From: Methylophaga sulfidovorans
GTDB taxonomy: Bacteria > Pseudomonadota > Gammaproteobacteria > Nitrosococcales > Methylophagaceae
DNA length: 64,000 nucleotides
Assembly (NCBI RefSeq): GCF_900114205.1
Contig: NZ_FOSH01000005.1
Coordinates: 1 to 64,000, forward strand
Reading direction: 5' to 3'
Shown here: piece by piece, positions 19,406-29,480 of the stretch
Position numbering within the stretch: the first letter of the stretch is position 1
How the letters are laid out: every line of letters begins with the position of its first letter
The notes under the pieces: generated by a model
The model's database searches: none
What the model was told of the DNA's origin: nothing
Seen by the model: the letters and a program-made list of their open reading frames with translations, nothing else
Translations under genes and position numbers: made by a program

Positions 19406-20599
19406 TTATACTTTAAATTTACTGGCTGCTTCTTGTAATTGTGTTGCCAGATTGCTCAATGTTTCTACCGCAACAGAAGACTCTCTCGCCCCCTCTGCTG
19501 TATGCTCAGCAACCTGACTGATATTCACAATACCGCGGTTGATATCTTCAGCCACTGAAGACTGCTCATTCGCTGCACTGGAAATTTGTGCACTCATTTC
19601 ATCCATGGTGGAAATCATCGCAGTGATAGAGTCTAAAGCCGCACCAGCGCTGGATGCTTTTTCAACACTATGTTTTGCTCGCTCGCGACCTTCGTTCATC
19701 ACTTTCACAGCCACTTGAGCGCCTTGTTGCAGACGTTCAACCATCTCTTCTATTTCATGGGTAGATGATTGTGTTCTGGCAGCCAGTGTGCGAACTTCAT
19801 CGGCAACCACAGCAAAGCCACGACCATGTTCCCCGGCACGAGCGGCTTCAATAGCAGCATTCAAAGCAAGTAAATTGGTTTGCTCAGTAATGCCGCGAAT
19901 AACATCAACAATAGCACCAATATTACCAATATCTGATTCCAGGTTACTTAGCTGCTCAGCGGCTTTTTCAACTTCTGTCGCCAATGAGTCAATCGCCTGC
20001 ATGGTTTCCATTACAACTTGTTTGCCAGCTTTAGCTTCTGTATCAGCATTACGCGCCGCTTCAGCCGCGCTTGAAGCGGTTCTGGCCACTTCTTGTACTG
20101 ATGCGGTCATTTCATTCATCGCCGTTGCCACCTGTGTGGTTTCTGACTGTTGACGTAATACGCCATCGACGGTTTCTTTGCTAATAGCTTGCATATTTTG
20201 ACTGGCCGATGTCAGTTGAGTCACCCCACCCACCAGAGTATGAACTAAATTGGCGACATTTTTTCTTGCACTATCTAACTCAAACGCCATCCAACTAAAG
20301 TCACTTTTACCGGAAATAGCCACTTTATGTGTCAGATCGCCTTTCTTGATATTTTGAATAGCGCCAACAAGCGTTGTTGCACGTTTATCACCAAACCGAC
20401 CAATGTGATGAGCTATAGCCACCATTAAAATACTTGCTACCACCACATAAATCGCTGCAATGTACAGCGCCTGAATTTCTTTGATACCAGAGTGATACAT
20501 ATAGCCTTCAAGAAGAAGTAGCCCTAATAAGGCAACTACACCAAGACCACCAATGATATACATGCGTTTTCTCAAAGAGAAATTTTCAAGTTTGAACAC
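19406..20599 (-). CDS. Methyl-accepting chemotaxis protein with minimal periplasmic part
   Basis: The 397-residue receptor has two membrane helices close to the N-terminus (about 12-34 and 42-66 of this product) separated by only about eight residues (HSGIKEIQ), then a HAMP-like linker and a complete MCP signalling domain with [21 protein letters not shown]. With almost no periplasmic domain it should sense something at or inside the membrane, or act as an accessory array protein. The GTG start at 20599 is chosen because GGGAGAG lies just upstream; a longer frame would overlap fliK. It is probably cotranscribed with fliK. Confidence 0.85.
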   Translation of the reverse strand: MFKLENFSLRKRMYIIGGLGVVALLGLLLLEGYMYHSGIKEIQALYIAAIYVVVASILMVAIAHHIGRFGDKRATTLVGAIQNIKKGDLTHKVAISGKSDFSWMAFELDSARKNVANLVHTLVGGVTQLTSASQNMQAISKETVDGVLRQQSETTQVATAMNEMTASVQEVARTASSAAEAARNADTEAKAGKQVVMETMQAIDSLATEVEKAAEQLSNLESDIGNIGAIVDVIRGITEQTNLLALNAAIEAARAGEHGRGFAVVADEVRTLAARTQSSTHEIEEMVERLQQGAQVAVKVMNEGRERAKHSVEKASSAGAALDSITAMISTMDEMSAQISSAANEQSSVAEDINRGIVNISQVAEHTAEGARESSVAVETLSNLATQLQEAASKFKV

Positions 20600-20639
20600 G
20601 TCCGTCTCTCCCGGATTGAACTTAATTATTATTTTTGCC

Positions 20640-22046
20640 TCAGACGTATAAACTAAGACCACTATCCTCTATAGCTGAACCTAGTGTTTCCTCGGCCTCA
20701 CTCATTATATCGTCACTTTGACCATTCGCTTGAGTAAAATTCTGAGAATTCTGCATTTGCTGTGGCTGATCATCTCTTTGCTGCTGATGCTGTTGCTGAC
20801 CGACCTCAGCATGCGTTAGCTGAATCCCATTTTCTGCAAAACTATCTCGTAATTTTGGTAAAGCCTGCTCCAAGGCCTCCCTTGTTGTCGAGTGCTGAGC
20901 TAGAAAAGTTACACTGGCCTGATCGTTTTGTACATGGAGTTTTACCTCAACCGGACCTAAATTAGCCGGATTCATTTTCATCTCTGCCTGCTGGATACCT
21001 TCTTTAGCCATCCATACGACACGACTATTCATCACTTGCGACCATGCTGAACTTTGTATATTCGGCTGAACGGGCAGACTTACTGTGGATGCAGCTGCTG
21101 TTGATGCCGATGCTGTCTGTGGTGAAGTTGCGCCACTGCTTACAGAGGTCGTAGTAGTCGGTGTGCTGCTTACCAATCGCTCTTGAATCGTTTTATCTGC
21201 ACGGATACCAAGCAGGTCAACATCTGTTTTATCTTTGTTTTCAGCTTGTGCAGCCATCATATTCCGAACAGAGGTGACCTGTTCACCATCACCTCTTTGG
21301 CGTTGTCGTTGAATGGCATCCATGATATCAGCACGAATTTCCGTTGTTTTGCCGTCAGCTTCATTCATTGATTGTAAGGCCTTGGCAAAATTTGGCACTT
21401 TTTCACTTGTTGTATTTTGAGTTTGTTTTATAACTGCTTTTTCTGTCTCGGTTACCGTCACTAAACTGGCATCTGCTTGCTTTTTATTAGCCGCATTAAC
21501 ACCAGAGTTGGCATCGGTAGATGAAGTTGATTGAGTTTTTGATTCTGAAGTTTCTGTAACAGCAGGGGCTATGACTGTTTTTTTTGCGGCAGTATGAGCC
21601 TTCGCTACAGTCACTTTATCGTTGTTGGTCTTGGCCACTTTTGTGTCTGGTGTTTGAGAAACGACAAAAGTTGTTTGCGGGACTACATTATCAGCAAGCT
21701 TTTCAGATTCTGAGGAATCTGATTCCGAATCATCATCGACTTGAGTATCTTTATCACTAACTTTTTCATCAGACGGCAATTTCTTGCCGTCATCGCCGTC
21801 GCTTTTTTCCGTCTTAGCATCCGCTTCCGCTGTAACAGATTCATCCTTTTCGGTTTTATCAGTGGCCTTATTATTCTGGTCTTCAACTGATTTGGTTTGC
21901 GCCTTATTTGATTCGACGGGCTTCTGCTCTGTATTGATATGCTTATCTAGCGTCTCAGAAAAAGAGTTATCCCTAGATACCTCTTTGGTATGTGTTGGCT
22001 TAGTGCTGACAACACTATCAGTTTGTATGGAAACACTTTGTGGCAT
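20640..22046 (-). CDS. fliK: Flagellar hook-length control protein FliK
   Basis: FliK measures hook length and switches export specificity to filament-type substrates. The 468-residue protein has a long Ser/Thr/Lys/Glu-rich, low-complexity N-terminal ruler region and the conserved C-terminal Flg_hook domain with [20 protein letters not shown] and [20 protein letters not shown] (about 360-425). A Gln-rich tail follows. A near-consensus sigma54 promoter lies about 50 bases upstream. It sits apart from fliEFGHIJ, separated by the chemotaxis genes. Confidence 0.93.
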   Translation of the reverse strand: MPQSVSIQTDSVVSTKPTHTKEVSRDNSFSETLDKHINTEQKPVESNKAQTKSVEDQNNKATDKTEKDESVTAEADAKTEKSDGDDGKKLPSDEKVSDKDTQVDDDSESDSSESEKLADNVVPQTTFVVSQTPDTKVAKTNNDKVTVAKAHTAAKKTVIAPAVTETSESKTQSTSSTDANSGVNAANKKQADASLVTVTETEKAVIKQTQNTTSEKVPNFAKALQSMNEADGKTTEIRADIMDAIQRQRQRGDGEQVTSVRNMMAAQAENKDKTDVDLLGIRADKTIQERLVSSTPTTTTSVSSGATSPQTASASTAAASTVSLPVQPNIQSSAWSQVMNSRVVWMAKEGIQQAEMKMNPANLGPVEVKLHVQNDQASVTFLAQHSTTREALEQALPKLRDSFAENGIQLTHAEVGQQQHQQQRDDQPQQMQNSQNFTQANGQSDDIMSEAEETLGSAIEDSGLSLYV

Positions 22047-22096
22047 ATCGCCTCTCCCTACTTAAATAGTCTTAAAGACCTGTTCATGTAGTTAAG

Positions 22097-22112
22097 AGCA
22101 AGCAATGTGCCA
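22097..22112 (-). promoter_or_regulatory. Sigma54 promoter of fliK
   Basis: The minus strand reads TGGCACATTGCTTGCT, nearly identical to the sigma54 consensus TGGCACG-N4-TTGCW with the required GG-N10-GC spacing. It lies 51 bases before the fliK ATG, in the gap after the upstream MCP gene. Confidence 0.85.
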
Positions 22113-22120
22113 AACATTAT

Positions 22121-23293
22121 TTAGAATAATTCGATGTCTCCAGCATCAACGCTTTTTTGAGTCACAGATTTGTGACTTGTTTCATTAATTTTTTTATGGA
22201 GTTGAGCAATGGTTTCTTTGACTTGCAGAAACTTCTGCTGGTATTCACCTAGATCAGCAGCATCGTCTGCAGAGGATGGAATTTCATTAATCACGTCTAT
22301 CAAATCAGATACCGTATTTAAGCGTTTATCCATATGTTCATTTAATTGATGACACATATCTTCGAACTGCAGTGACGTAAGAGCCTGATTCACTAAGCTG
22401 GATATTTGTTGGCTAATATCACTCGAACCTGTAATCACCGATTCTGTTTTATTATTAATCAACGACATGGTAGAGGTTATTTGAGCCACTTTTGACTTAC
22501 TGTTCATAACCAGATCAGTATCAGCAGAAACCAACTCTGAAATAATCCCACCCGTTTCATCGATCGTTGCCTTCACTTTCATCGTAATTTTGTTTATCTC
22601 ATCGCTAAAATCATCAGATTTTTGGGATAGTTTTCTGACTTCATCGGCGACAACAGCAAATCCACGACCAGCGTCGCCAGCTCTTGCTGCTTCTATAGCT
22701 GCATTCAATGCTAATAAGTTTGTTTGAGATGCAATATCTTTAACATCATCCAGTAAGGAAATCACACCATCAACACGTTGCTTGATTTCACCTAACTTGC
22801 TCATGACCAAGTTACTACCTTCGCTATTTTTGAGCAGGGTTTGAACAAGATAGTTCATCACAGATTCTGTTTCCTGAATGAATTCCGAAAGCCCTTGTTC
22901 ATCATCTCGCTGATCGACAAGACTAAGCAGCATTTTCGTTTCTTGATCACTTTGTTCACTCAAGCCCTGAAAACTATCGGTTAACGATTGCACAGCATTT
23001 GTCAGGATGGTAGAAACTTGTTGATTTTCTGCACGAATATTTTCGATTTGCTGAGAAACATCATGTAAAACATCGCTTTTTAACTTATCAATCTCGGTAG
23101 ATGAGAGTGACTTATTTCCGTCAGACTTATCAACAACCACTGAGGGTATAGTTCGACACAAAACAAACATTAAAGCAGAGGCAAGAAACACAAAAAATGC
23201 CGCTAATACATTTACCAGCCAAAAAGCGATTGCAACAAAACAGATGGACGATAGCCAAGCCAGAATGTGTTTTTTATCAAACTGTTTTTTCAT
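22121..23293 (-). CDS. Methyl-accepting chemotaxis protein, membrane-anchored, no periplasmic sensor
   Basis: The 390-residue protein has a basic N-terminus, two closely spaced hydrophobic segments (about 10-28 and 30-45) with no room for a periplasmic domain, then a helical region and an MCP signalling tip [22 protein letters not shown] (about 190-211). The later motif [14 protein letters not shown] occurs in a subclass of short MCPs. It ends GDIELF, echoing the CheD ending AELF. It is the last gene of the che operon, after cheB. Confidence 0.85.
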   Translation of the reverse strand: MKKQFDKKHILAWLSSICFVAIAFWLVNVLAAFFVFLASALMFVLCRTIPSVVVDKSDGNKSLSSTEIDKLKSDVLHDVSQQIENIRAENQQVSTILTNAVQSLTDSFQGLSEQSDQETKMLLSLVDQRDDEQGLSEFIQETESVMNYLVQTLLKNSEGSNLVMSKLGEIKQRVDGVISLLDDVKDIASQTNLLALNAAIEAARAGDAGRGFAVVADEVRKLSQKSDDFSDEINKITMKVKATIDETGGIISELVSADTDLVMNSKSKVAQITSTMSLINNKTESVITGSSDISQQISSLVNQALTSLQFEDMCHQLNEHMDKRLNTVSDLIDVINEIPSSADDAADLGEYQQKFLQVKETIAQLHKKINETSHKSVTQKSVDAGDIELF

Positions 23294-23330
23294 TACATCG
23301 TCCTAATTTAAGTCAACAATCTAATAAGGG

Positions 23331-24398
23331 TTATCGACTCAACTTCATAATCTCTTGAGCAATTTTATCCAATGGCAAGACAAGTTCCGCAGCACCAAGC
23401 TTATAAGCGGCGCCGGGCATACCCCAAACTACACTGCTTTTTTCATCCTGAACGATATTCATTGCCCCACTTTCTTTCATTTCCAACATGCCCTTGGCAC
23501 CATCATCCCCCATCCCCGTCAACATAATCCCAATCGCATTAGCGCCAACATTTTGAGCGACTGAACGGAATAACACATCAACGGAAGGTTTGTGGCGTGA
23601 AACCGCCGAGCCATCATTCAAGCGGCAATAATATCTCGCACCGCTTCGTTCCACTAAAAGATGTTTATCGCCTGGTGCAATATAAACATGCCCAGGTAAT
23701 ATTTGTTCGCCATCCATCGCTTGACTCACATGCATAGCTGCCGTTGAGTTTACTCGGGCGGCAAAAGCAGCGCTAAATGTCACCGGGATGTGTTGTGTAA
23801 TGACAATGCTTGGTGCATTAGCCGGTAATTTACATATGATTTCTTTTATCGCCTCGGTGCCTCCAGTTGAAGAACCTATCGCGACCACTTTTTCCGTTGT
23901 TTTCAGAGAAGAACTCGAGTTGGTTTTAGCCAACACGGCATCTGCTGACAATTTTTCTTCTACCTGAAAAGATGCCGATTTAACTAAGGTTTGCGGGTTG
24001 GCTGTTGAGGCGGCTTTTATTTTTCCAATAAGTTCATCCGAATAAGCACCCAGCGTATGTGATACGTCAATTTTGGGTTTTTCAACAAAATCAAACGCTC
24101 CAAGAGATAAAGCTTCAAGAGTCGTTTCAGCCCCTTTTTCAGTTAAGGTTGAAACCATTACAACAGGCATCGGGCGCAAACGCATTAAATTACGAAGAAA
24201 TGTAATGCCGTCCATCTTCGGCATTTCTACATCAAGTGTTAATACATCGGGATTAAATTGCTTAATTTTTTCTCTGGCCTGAAAGGGGTCAGCTGCTGTA
24301 GCGACCACTTCCAGTTCAGGATCGGCATTAATTATTTCAGTAAGCAGTTTTCTGACTAACGCTGAATCATCTACCACAATAACGGGTATTTTATTCAT
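23331..24398 (-). CDS. cheB: Chemotaxis protein-glutamate methylesterase CheB
   Basis: CheB removes methyl groups from (and deamidates) receptors when phosphorylated by CheA. The 355-residue protein has an N-terminal receiver with the phosphoacceptor Asp56 in DVLTLDVEMPKMDG, a linker, and a C-terminal esterase domain with the nucleophile serine in GSSTGGTEAI, the histidine in ITQHIP, and the aspartate in LTGMGDDGAKGM. It follows cheD by 16 bases. Confidence 0.97.
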   Translation of the reverse strand: MNKIPVIVVDDSALVRKLLTEIINADPELEVVATAADPFQAREKIKQFNPDVLTLDVEMPKMDGITFLRNLMRLRPMPVVMVSTLTEKGAETTLEALSLGAFDFVEKPKIDVSHTLGAYSDELIGKIKAASTANPQTLVKSASFQVEEKLSADAVLAKTNSSSSLKTTEKVVAIGSSTGGTEAIKEIICKLPANAPSIVITQHIPVTFSAAFAARVNSTAAMHVSQAMDGEQILPGHVYIAPGDKHLLVERSGARYYCRLNDGSAVSRHKPSVDVLFRSVAQNVGANAIGIMLTGMGDDGAKGMLEMKESGAMNIVQDEKSSVVWGMPGAAYKLGAAELVLPLDKIAQEIMKLSR

Positions 24399-24414
24399 TG
24401 TTGTTTTGTCCTAT

Positions 24415-25056
24415 TCAAAATAGCTCAGCAGTACTAACTTGATATTCAAACTGGAGTCTTTCTTTATACTCAGTTTCCCGTGTAAGAATCGTATCGTTAT
24501 GTAAGTGTTTGATACGTTTGACAAACAGTTTACCTGTGTATGGGAAGAAGATAACTTTTCGGGGATAAATATCACCTAAATCATAGGATTTGACAGAAAT
24601 ACCTTCAATTTCGGCGAACTTGAGGACAAACTCACTATTTTTTTTACCCACATCATTGCTTATGCCAGAAAGAATTCGGCCACCACCGCAGACTTTCATT
24701 TCAAGATCTTTTCTCTCTCCACCCGCTTTGAGTATTTCGTTAATCAGACATTCCATAGCAAAACATCCATATCTTGCAGCCCCTCCCATCCAATAATTAT
24801 TGGCACTCGGACTAGTGACAGTATTCTCCGGCAACATGAAATGATTCATTCCGCCAATACCTTTTTTTTTATCTCGAATACATGCAGAGATACATGAGCC
24901 AAGTGTGGTCGCTATTGCTTCCTCTGCATTCTGACTAATATAAATCTCGCCCGGCAAGATTTTAGCCACCCAAATTTTAGCGTGTTTATCCCAATATCGA
25001 TTTATATGTCCATACTCTCCTAAAAGAGGAGGTAGTGGCGGAGGCAGTATGGTCAT
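24415..25056 (-). CDS. cheD: Chemoreceptor glutamine deamidase CheD
   Basis: CheD deamidates receptor glutamines and can be controlled by CheC/CheY-P in other bacteria. The 213-residue protein has the catalytic cysteine in TTLGSCISACIRD, the histidine in GGMNHFMLP, and the conserved GGGRILSGI. Its ATG overlaps the cheR stop (ATGA). It has a 35-residue N-terminal extension before the domain and ends STAELF, similar to the end of the MCP at 22121-23293. No cheC is present in the window. Confidence 0.95.
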   Translation of the reverse strand: MTILPPPLPPLLGEYGHINRYWDKHAKIWVAKILPGEIYISQNAEEAIATTLGSCISACIRDKKKGIGGMNHFMLPENTVTSPSANNYWMGGAARYGCFAMECLINEILKAGGERKDLEMKVCGGGRILSGISNDVGKKNSEFVLKFAEIEGISVKSYDLGDIYPRKVIFFPYTGKLFVKRIKHLHNDTILTRETEYKERLQFEYQVSTAELF

Positions 25057-25904
25057 GATGGAAGCTGGTAAATGGTCTTACCTAGTGGCGTGAATTGATC
25101 ATTCACATTAAAAAGGGTCTCGGAATGGCCAATAAATAGGTATCCCCCTGGCCTCATAATCTCGGCAAACCGTTTAAATAAAACGGCCTGAGTTTCTTTA
25201 TCAAAATAAATGATCACATTTCTACAAAAAACCACATCAAACGGACCATTCATAGGCCATTGGTGTAATAAATTTAGCCGTTTAAACGCGACTTTTGTTT
25301 GAATATCAGTTTTGACTTTTATTAAATTCTGCCTGTCACCTGTACCACGCTTAAACCACATTTTTTTTTCTTTGAGTTCAAGTTGATTTAGGCGTTCAAT
25401 ATCATAAACACCTGATTTTGCAGCTTGCAAAACATTCGCATCCAGATCAGTTGCCAGAACCCGTACATCCCAATCTGGCTTGTCTTTGAAAAACTCATAC
25501 AAACAAATCGCCAAACTGTAGGCCTCTTCACCAGTTGAGCATCCAGCCGACCATATTCGTATTCGTTTTGTTAGATGATTTTTTTTGTATAGCTCAGGTA
25601 AAACAGTGTTACTTAAGAAATCAAAATGATGCCTTTCCCGAAAAAAAGCTGTCAGGTTAGTAGTGATAGCATTAACTAAAATATCCTGGACTTCACTATC
25701 ACCATTTTCTACTGCATCACAGAAGTCATCAAAATTACCGTTGAACTGTTTACGAATATGCTTTGACAATCTGCCATAGACCATATTTTTCTTAATATCA
25801 GGTAAAACAATGCCTGTATGGACTGTGACGAAACGCCTTATCCGAGCAAAATGTTCATCGGAAAAAATAAATTCCCTGTCGCTTGAAGTGAGCTCAGTCA
25901 TCAT
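25053..25904 (-). CDS. cheR: Chemotaxis protein methyltransferase CheR
   Basis: CheR methylates receptor glutamates using SAM. The 283-residue protein has the N-terminal helical domain and a SAM-binding domain with IWSAGCSTGEEAYSLAI, the segment FDVVFCRNVIIYFD and the beta-subdomain seen in tether-binding CheR proteins. The start at 25904 is chosen over a GTG at 25910; another ATG at 25901 is possible. The receptor just upstream ends with a WxxF pentapeptide that CheR could bind. Confidence 0.96.
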   Translation of the reverse strand: MMTELTSSDREFIFSDEHFARIRRFVTVHTGIVLPDIKKNMVYGRLSKHIRKQFNGNFDDFCDAVENGDSEVQDILVNAITTNLTAFFRERHHFDFLSNTVLPELYKKNHLTKRIRIWSAGCSTGEEAYSLAICLYEFFKDKPDWDVRVLATDLDANVLQAAKSGVYDIERLNQLELKEKKMWFKRGTGDRQNLIKVKTDIQTKVAFKRLNLLHQWPMNGPFDVVFCRNVIIYFDKETQAVLFKRFAEIMRPGGYLFIGHSETLFNVNDQFTPLGKTIYQLPS

Positions 25905-25954
25905 AACCACTCTTCAATTAGTCAGAATAATTACACTGCTCAACCTGCCTGACA

Positions 25955-28198
25955 TTAGAATTCTTCCCATTCTTCGCTCGCACCATAGTTTGCTGTTGTC
26001 TTAGGTACATTTGCGGATTGTGATGGCTCTGTACTTTTTGCTTTTGCAACAGGGCGACGAGCAGGTGCCTGTTTCGGAGCTTCATCTCTATGAGATGGTT
26101 TTGGTGCAGCTGATTGTGTTACCTCAACACCCGTCTTAAAAAAAGCCATCATTTGTTCCAGACTTTTCACCTGCTCATCAAGAGACTGACTCGCCGCAGC
26201 CGTTTGCTCTACTAAGGCAGCATTTTGTTGGGTCATTTCATCCATCTGTGTCACGGCTTGATTGACCTGCTCTATGCCAGACGCTTGCTCAGCACCAGCA
26301 GCGGCAATTTCAGAAATAATATCGCCAACCTTCTTAGCGCCTTCGACAATTTCTTCCAGGGTTCGGCCTGATTCATTTACCAGCGTCGATCCTTCGCGAA
26401 CTTTTTCACCACTATCGTTAATAAGCTCTTTGATTTCTTTCGCTGCTGCGGCAGAACGCTGTGCCAGATTACGCACTTCTGAGGCAACCACGGCAAAACC
26501 ACGGCCTTGCTCACCTGCTCGGGCAGCTTCAACCGCCGCATTTAAAGCCAGTAAGTTGGTTTGAAAAGCAATTTCATCGATAACACCAATGATGTCGGCC
26601 ACTTTTTTACTGGATGCACTGATAGCAGACATGGCGACGATAGCTTCTTGAATAACCGTGCCGCCTTTCTCAGCTTTCTCACGAGCACCTAAAGCTAACT
26701 GGTTTGCCTGGCGGGCATTATCAGAGTTTTGTTTTACTGTACTGGTTAACTCTTCCATGCTGGCAGCGGTTTCCTGCAATGATGAAGCTTGTTCTTCAGT
26801 ACGCTGACTCAGATCTAAAGTCCCTTCTGAGATTTCACTTGCTGCTGTAGAAATGGTTATCGTCGCGTTTTCTACTTCAAACTGTAATTGTTTTTGTTTG
26901 GTAATATCAGCAGCGTACTTAACAACCTTATAGGGCTTACCATTTAAATCAAGAATCGGGTTATAACTGGCCTGTAACCAGACATCATCCCCACTTTTAC
27001 TGATCCGCTGATACTGATCAGAGTCAAACTCACCTCTGTTTAGCTTGGCCCAGAACTCGTTATAAGCCGCACTTTGAGCCATTTGAGGTGGGACGAATAT
27101 CCGGTGATGCTTTCCTATGACTTCATCTTTTGAATAGCCGACAACAGACAAGAAATTATCATTGACGTCAATGATAGTGCCATCCATATCGAAGCTGATA
27201 ACACCCATCGATTTATCAATTGCATTGAGCTGGCCTTCGGAATCAGCTTTTTCTAACTTACTTGTCGTGATATCTGTTGCATATTTAATCACTTTGATGA
27301 CTTTGCCGCTGTCATCAAAAATTGGGTTATAGCTTGCTTGCAACCATATTTCTCGTCCTGATTTGCCTACACGCTTATATTCACCACTATCAAACTCACC
27401 ACGATTAAGTTTTGCCCAGAAATCGGCATATGCTTGACTCTGCGAATCTTGCGGCGACACAAACATACGATGATGTTTGCCTACGACTTCATCATAAGCG
27501 TATCCGACCACCTGTAGAAAATTATCGTTTACATCAATAATTATTCCAGAAGGTTCGAGAGTAATAACACCCATAACCCGGTTAATGGCATTTAATTCAT
27601 TTTGAACATCAACCGCGTTATTGTTTTTAAGATCAGCCATTTCTCTTTCCTCCACAGGAGAAGCTCCTGTCGTCATTTTTGTAATAACGTTATCAAGTGT
27701 CTCGTTCCACGCTGTGGCAACAGGTTCTGACCACATTGATTCAGCATATTTTTCTAATACGTTTAATAAGCACCTTTTAACAACGTAGTAATCTGCTTCT
27801 TTTACTCCATAGTTAATGTGGCGTTTTCCTAACTCTGTTAAATAACTATCCAGTAATGCGGGGTGACGCAGGTTTTGTACCAATAAAACCAGTGCCGCCA
27901 AGAATTTTTTCTGCTGCCCTTGTTCTGATACACCTTCAAATAGCTTTTTAAGTTGTGGTTGTTGCTGAAAAAGTCCGGTATAAAAGTCAGCGACAAGGTA
28001 TTCCCCTCGGGCTGCAATGGGAGTGAAACTTTCTTCCACCAACTCGATTGATGTTTTAGGGGCTAGCTTTGTTTCTACTGTCTGTTCAGGTTCTTCCTGA
28101 TGCTGTTCTGTTGAGTCGATAACACGGGCTGCTGGTTGATCGTTTGTGGTCAACCACGCTAAGGGATCATTTCCCAGCACGTTTTTACTCTTGGCCAT
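25955..28198 (-). CDS. Soluble globin-PAS-PAS methyl-accepting chemotaxis protein
   Basis: The 747-residue receptor has no membrane helix. Residues about 49-175 look like a haem globin of the Vitreoscilla/flavohaemoglobin kind, with the probable proximal histidine at 127 ([11 protein letters not shown]) and a helix with DFYTGLF. Two very similar PAS domains follow (about 200-318 and 322-440), each with DVNDNFL and [12 protein letters not shown]. The MCP signalling domain includes [23 protein letters not shown]. The tail ends EEWEEF, fitting the xWxxF tether that recruits CheR/CheB. This predicts cytoplasmic sensing of oxygen, NO or redox state. It overlaps the parA-like gene by 14 bases. Confidence 0.88.
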   Translation of the reverse strand: MAKSKNVLGNDPLAWLTTNDQPAARVIDSTEQHQEEPEQTVETKLAPKTSIELVEESFTPIAARGEYLVADFYTGLFQQQPQLKKLFEGVSEQGQQKKFLAALVLLVQNLRHPALLDSYLTELGKRHINYGVKEADYYVVKRCLLNVLEKYAESMWSEPVATAWNETLDNVITKMTTGASPVEEREMADLKNNNAVDVQNELNAINRVMGVITLEPSGIIIDVNDNFLQVVGYAYDEVVGKHHRMFVSPQDSQSQAYADFWAKLNRGEFDSGEYKRVGKSGREIWLQASYNPIFDDSGKVIKVIKYATDITTSKLEKADSEGQLNAIDKSMGVISFDMDGTIIDVNDNFLSVVGYSKDEVIGKHHRIFVPPQMAQSAAYNEFWAKLNRGEFDSDQYQRISKSGDDVWLQASYNPILDLNGKPYKVVKYAADITKQKQLQFEVENATITISTAASEISEGTLDLSQRTEEQASSLQETAASMEELTSTVKQNSDNARQANQLALGAREKAEKGGTVIQEAIVAMSAISASSKKVADIIGVIDEIAFQTNLLALNAAVEAARAGEQGRGFAVVASEVRNLAQRSAAAAKEIKELINDSGEKVREGSTLVNESGRTLEEIVEGAKKVGDIISEIAAAGAEQASGIEQVNQAVTQMDEMTQQNAALVEQTAAASQSLDEQVKSLEQMMAFFKTGVEVTQSAAPKPSHRDEAPKQAPARRPVAKAKSTEPSQSANVPKTTANYGASEEWEEF

Positions 28199-28967
28199 CA
28201 GCCGCTCTCCTGTTTAATACATCACTAGCCAAGGAGAAATAATCCTCTGCACCCGAACTCTTTTTTCGATAGTCAAAAATTGTTTTACCAAAACTCGGGC
28301 ATTCCGCTAACGCCACATTTTCACGTATAGGTGTAAACAAGACTCTGCCAGGAAAATATTTAAGCACGCGTTTTCGTACTTCGGCTGTCAGTTTTCGGCG
28401 TAACTGCATTCGCGTTGATACCAGCCAGAGCTTAATACGGTGGCCTGATATTTCTTCTGAACGCTTAAGAATTTGCATCATTCGAGATAAGCCCTGTAAA
28501 GACAGATAATCTCCGGAAACAGGCACAATCAACTCGCTGGAAGCAAACATGGCATTCACCCCCAGTAAGCCAGACGATGGTGGGCAATCTATCAAAATAA
28601 AATCATAGTCAGACAGTGAGGATGCCTCGATCGCTTTTCGTAAGCGATGTCCACGTTCAACGCCTCCTTCATTAATGTGTTCGAACTCATTTAAACGTGG
28701 ACCTGCGGGCACTAAATCTAAACGATCGCGGGCGTGTAGCTTTACAGTGTCAATCGCATCACCCTCTAATAAAACAACATCAATACCCATCTGCTGATTG
28801 TCAATCCCCAAACTCGTTGCAACTTGTCCTTGAGGATCCATATCAATCACCGCGACCTGCTTACCTTGTAAAGCAAGTGCATGACCAAGATTCACCGTGG
28901 TGGTGGTTTTTCCAACTCCACCTTTCTGATTCATAATGGCAATAATCCGTACTTGGCCAGAGGTCAT
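28185..28967 (-). CDS. ParA-family ATPase of the chemotaxis operon (ParC-like)
   Basis: The 260-residue protein has a deviant Walker A motif [13 protein letters not shown] near the N-terminus, the switch segment [13 protein letters not shown], and Walker [17 protein letters not shown]. In Vibrio and Pseudomonas, ParA-like ParC proteins encoded beside cheW position the chemoreceptor arrays at the cell pole, and that is the likely role here. The ATG at 28967 is 2 bases after the cheW stop; a longer frame to 29027 would overlap cheW. No ParP homologue is evident. Confidence 0.88.
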   Translation of the reverse strand: MTSGQVRIIAIMNQKGGVGKTTTTVNLGHALALQGKQVAVIDMDPQGQVATSLGIDNQQMGIDVVLLEGDAIDTVKLHARDRLDLVPAGPRLNEFEHINEGGVERGHRLRKAIEASSLSDYDFILIDCPPSSGLLGVNAMFASSELIVPVSGDYLSLQGLSRMMQILKRSEEISGHRIKLWLVSTRMQLRRKLTAEVRKRVLKYFPGRVLFTPIRENVALAECPSFGKTIFDYRKKSSGAEDYFSLASDVLNRRAADGQE

Positions 28968-28969
28968 TA

Positions 28970-29476
28970 TTAACCTACCTGTTCTACACTGAGTAACTTG
29001 TCGACATCCAGCAGCATCAACATACAATCATCGATATTAGCGATACCTTTGATGAAGCTGGTATCAACCACACTTCCCAGGTCTGGCGCTACGGATATCA
29101 TTTCCGGCCGGACATTTTGTGCATCTGACACGGCATCAACCACGATGCCGACAATACGATCGGTTATCCCTTCCACTTTTAAAACAACCACTACCGTTGT
29201 TTTTGTGTAAGGATTGAAAGGCATATCGAAGAGCAACCTTAAATCAACAATCGGGACAATCAAGCCACGAAGATTTAATACACCACACACATGCTCAGGC
29301 GTATTAGGGATCGGGGTCACATTGTCCCAACCTTTAATTTCCTGGACACGAAGGATTTCTACACCGTAATGTTCATCTTCTAATTCGAATGTCAGATATT
29401 GCTGAGCGCCATCATCAACACCATCAGTAATATTAATGATATCGAGTATTTCATTTTCTGCATTCATGTCAGACAT
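28970..29476 (-). CDS. cheW: Chemotaxis coupling protein CheW
   Basis: CheW links receptors to the CheA kinase. The 168-residue protein has an acidic N-terminal extension and a CheW domain with YGVEILRVQEIKGW, IPNTPEHVCGVLNLRGLIVPI and VDAVSDAQNV. The length is typical of free-standing CheW with a short N-terminal extension. It follows cheA by 4 bases. Confidence 0.97.
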   Translation of the reverse strand: MSDMNAENEILDIINITDGVDDGAQQYLTFELEDEHYGVEILRVQEIKGWDNVTPIPNTPEHVCGVLNLRGLIVPIVDLRLLFDMPFNPYTKTTVVVVLKVEGITDRIVGIVVDAVSDAQNVRPEMISVAPDLGSVVDTSFIKGIANIDDCMLMLLDVDKLLSVEQVG

Positions 29477-29480
29477 ACCC

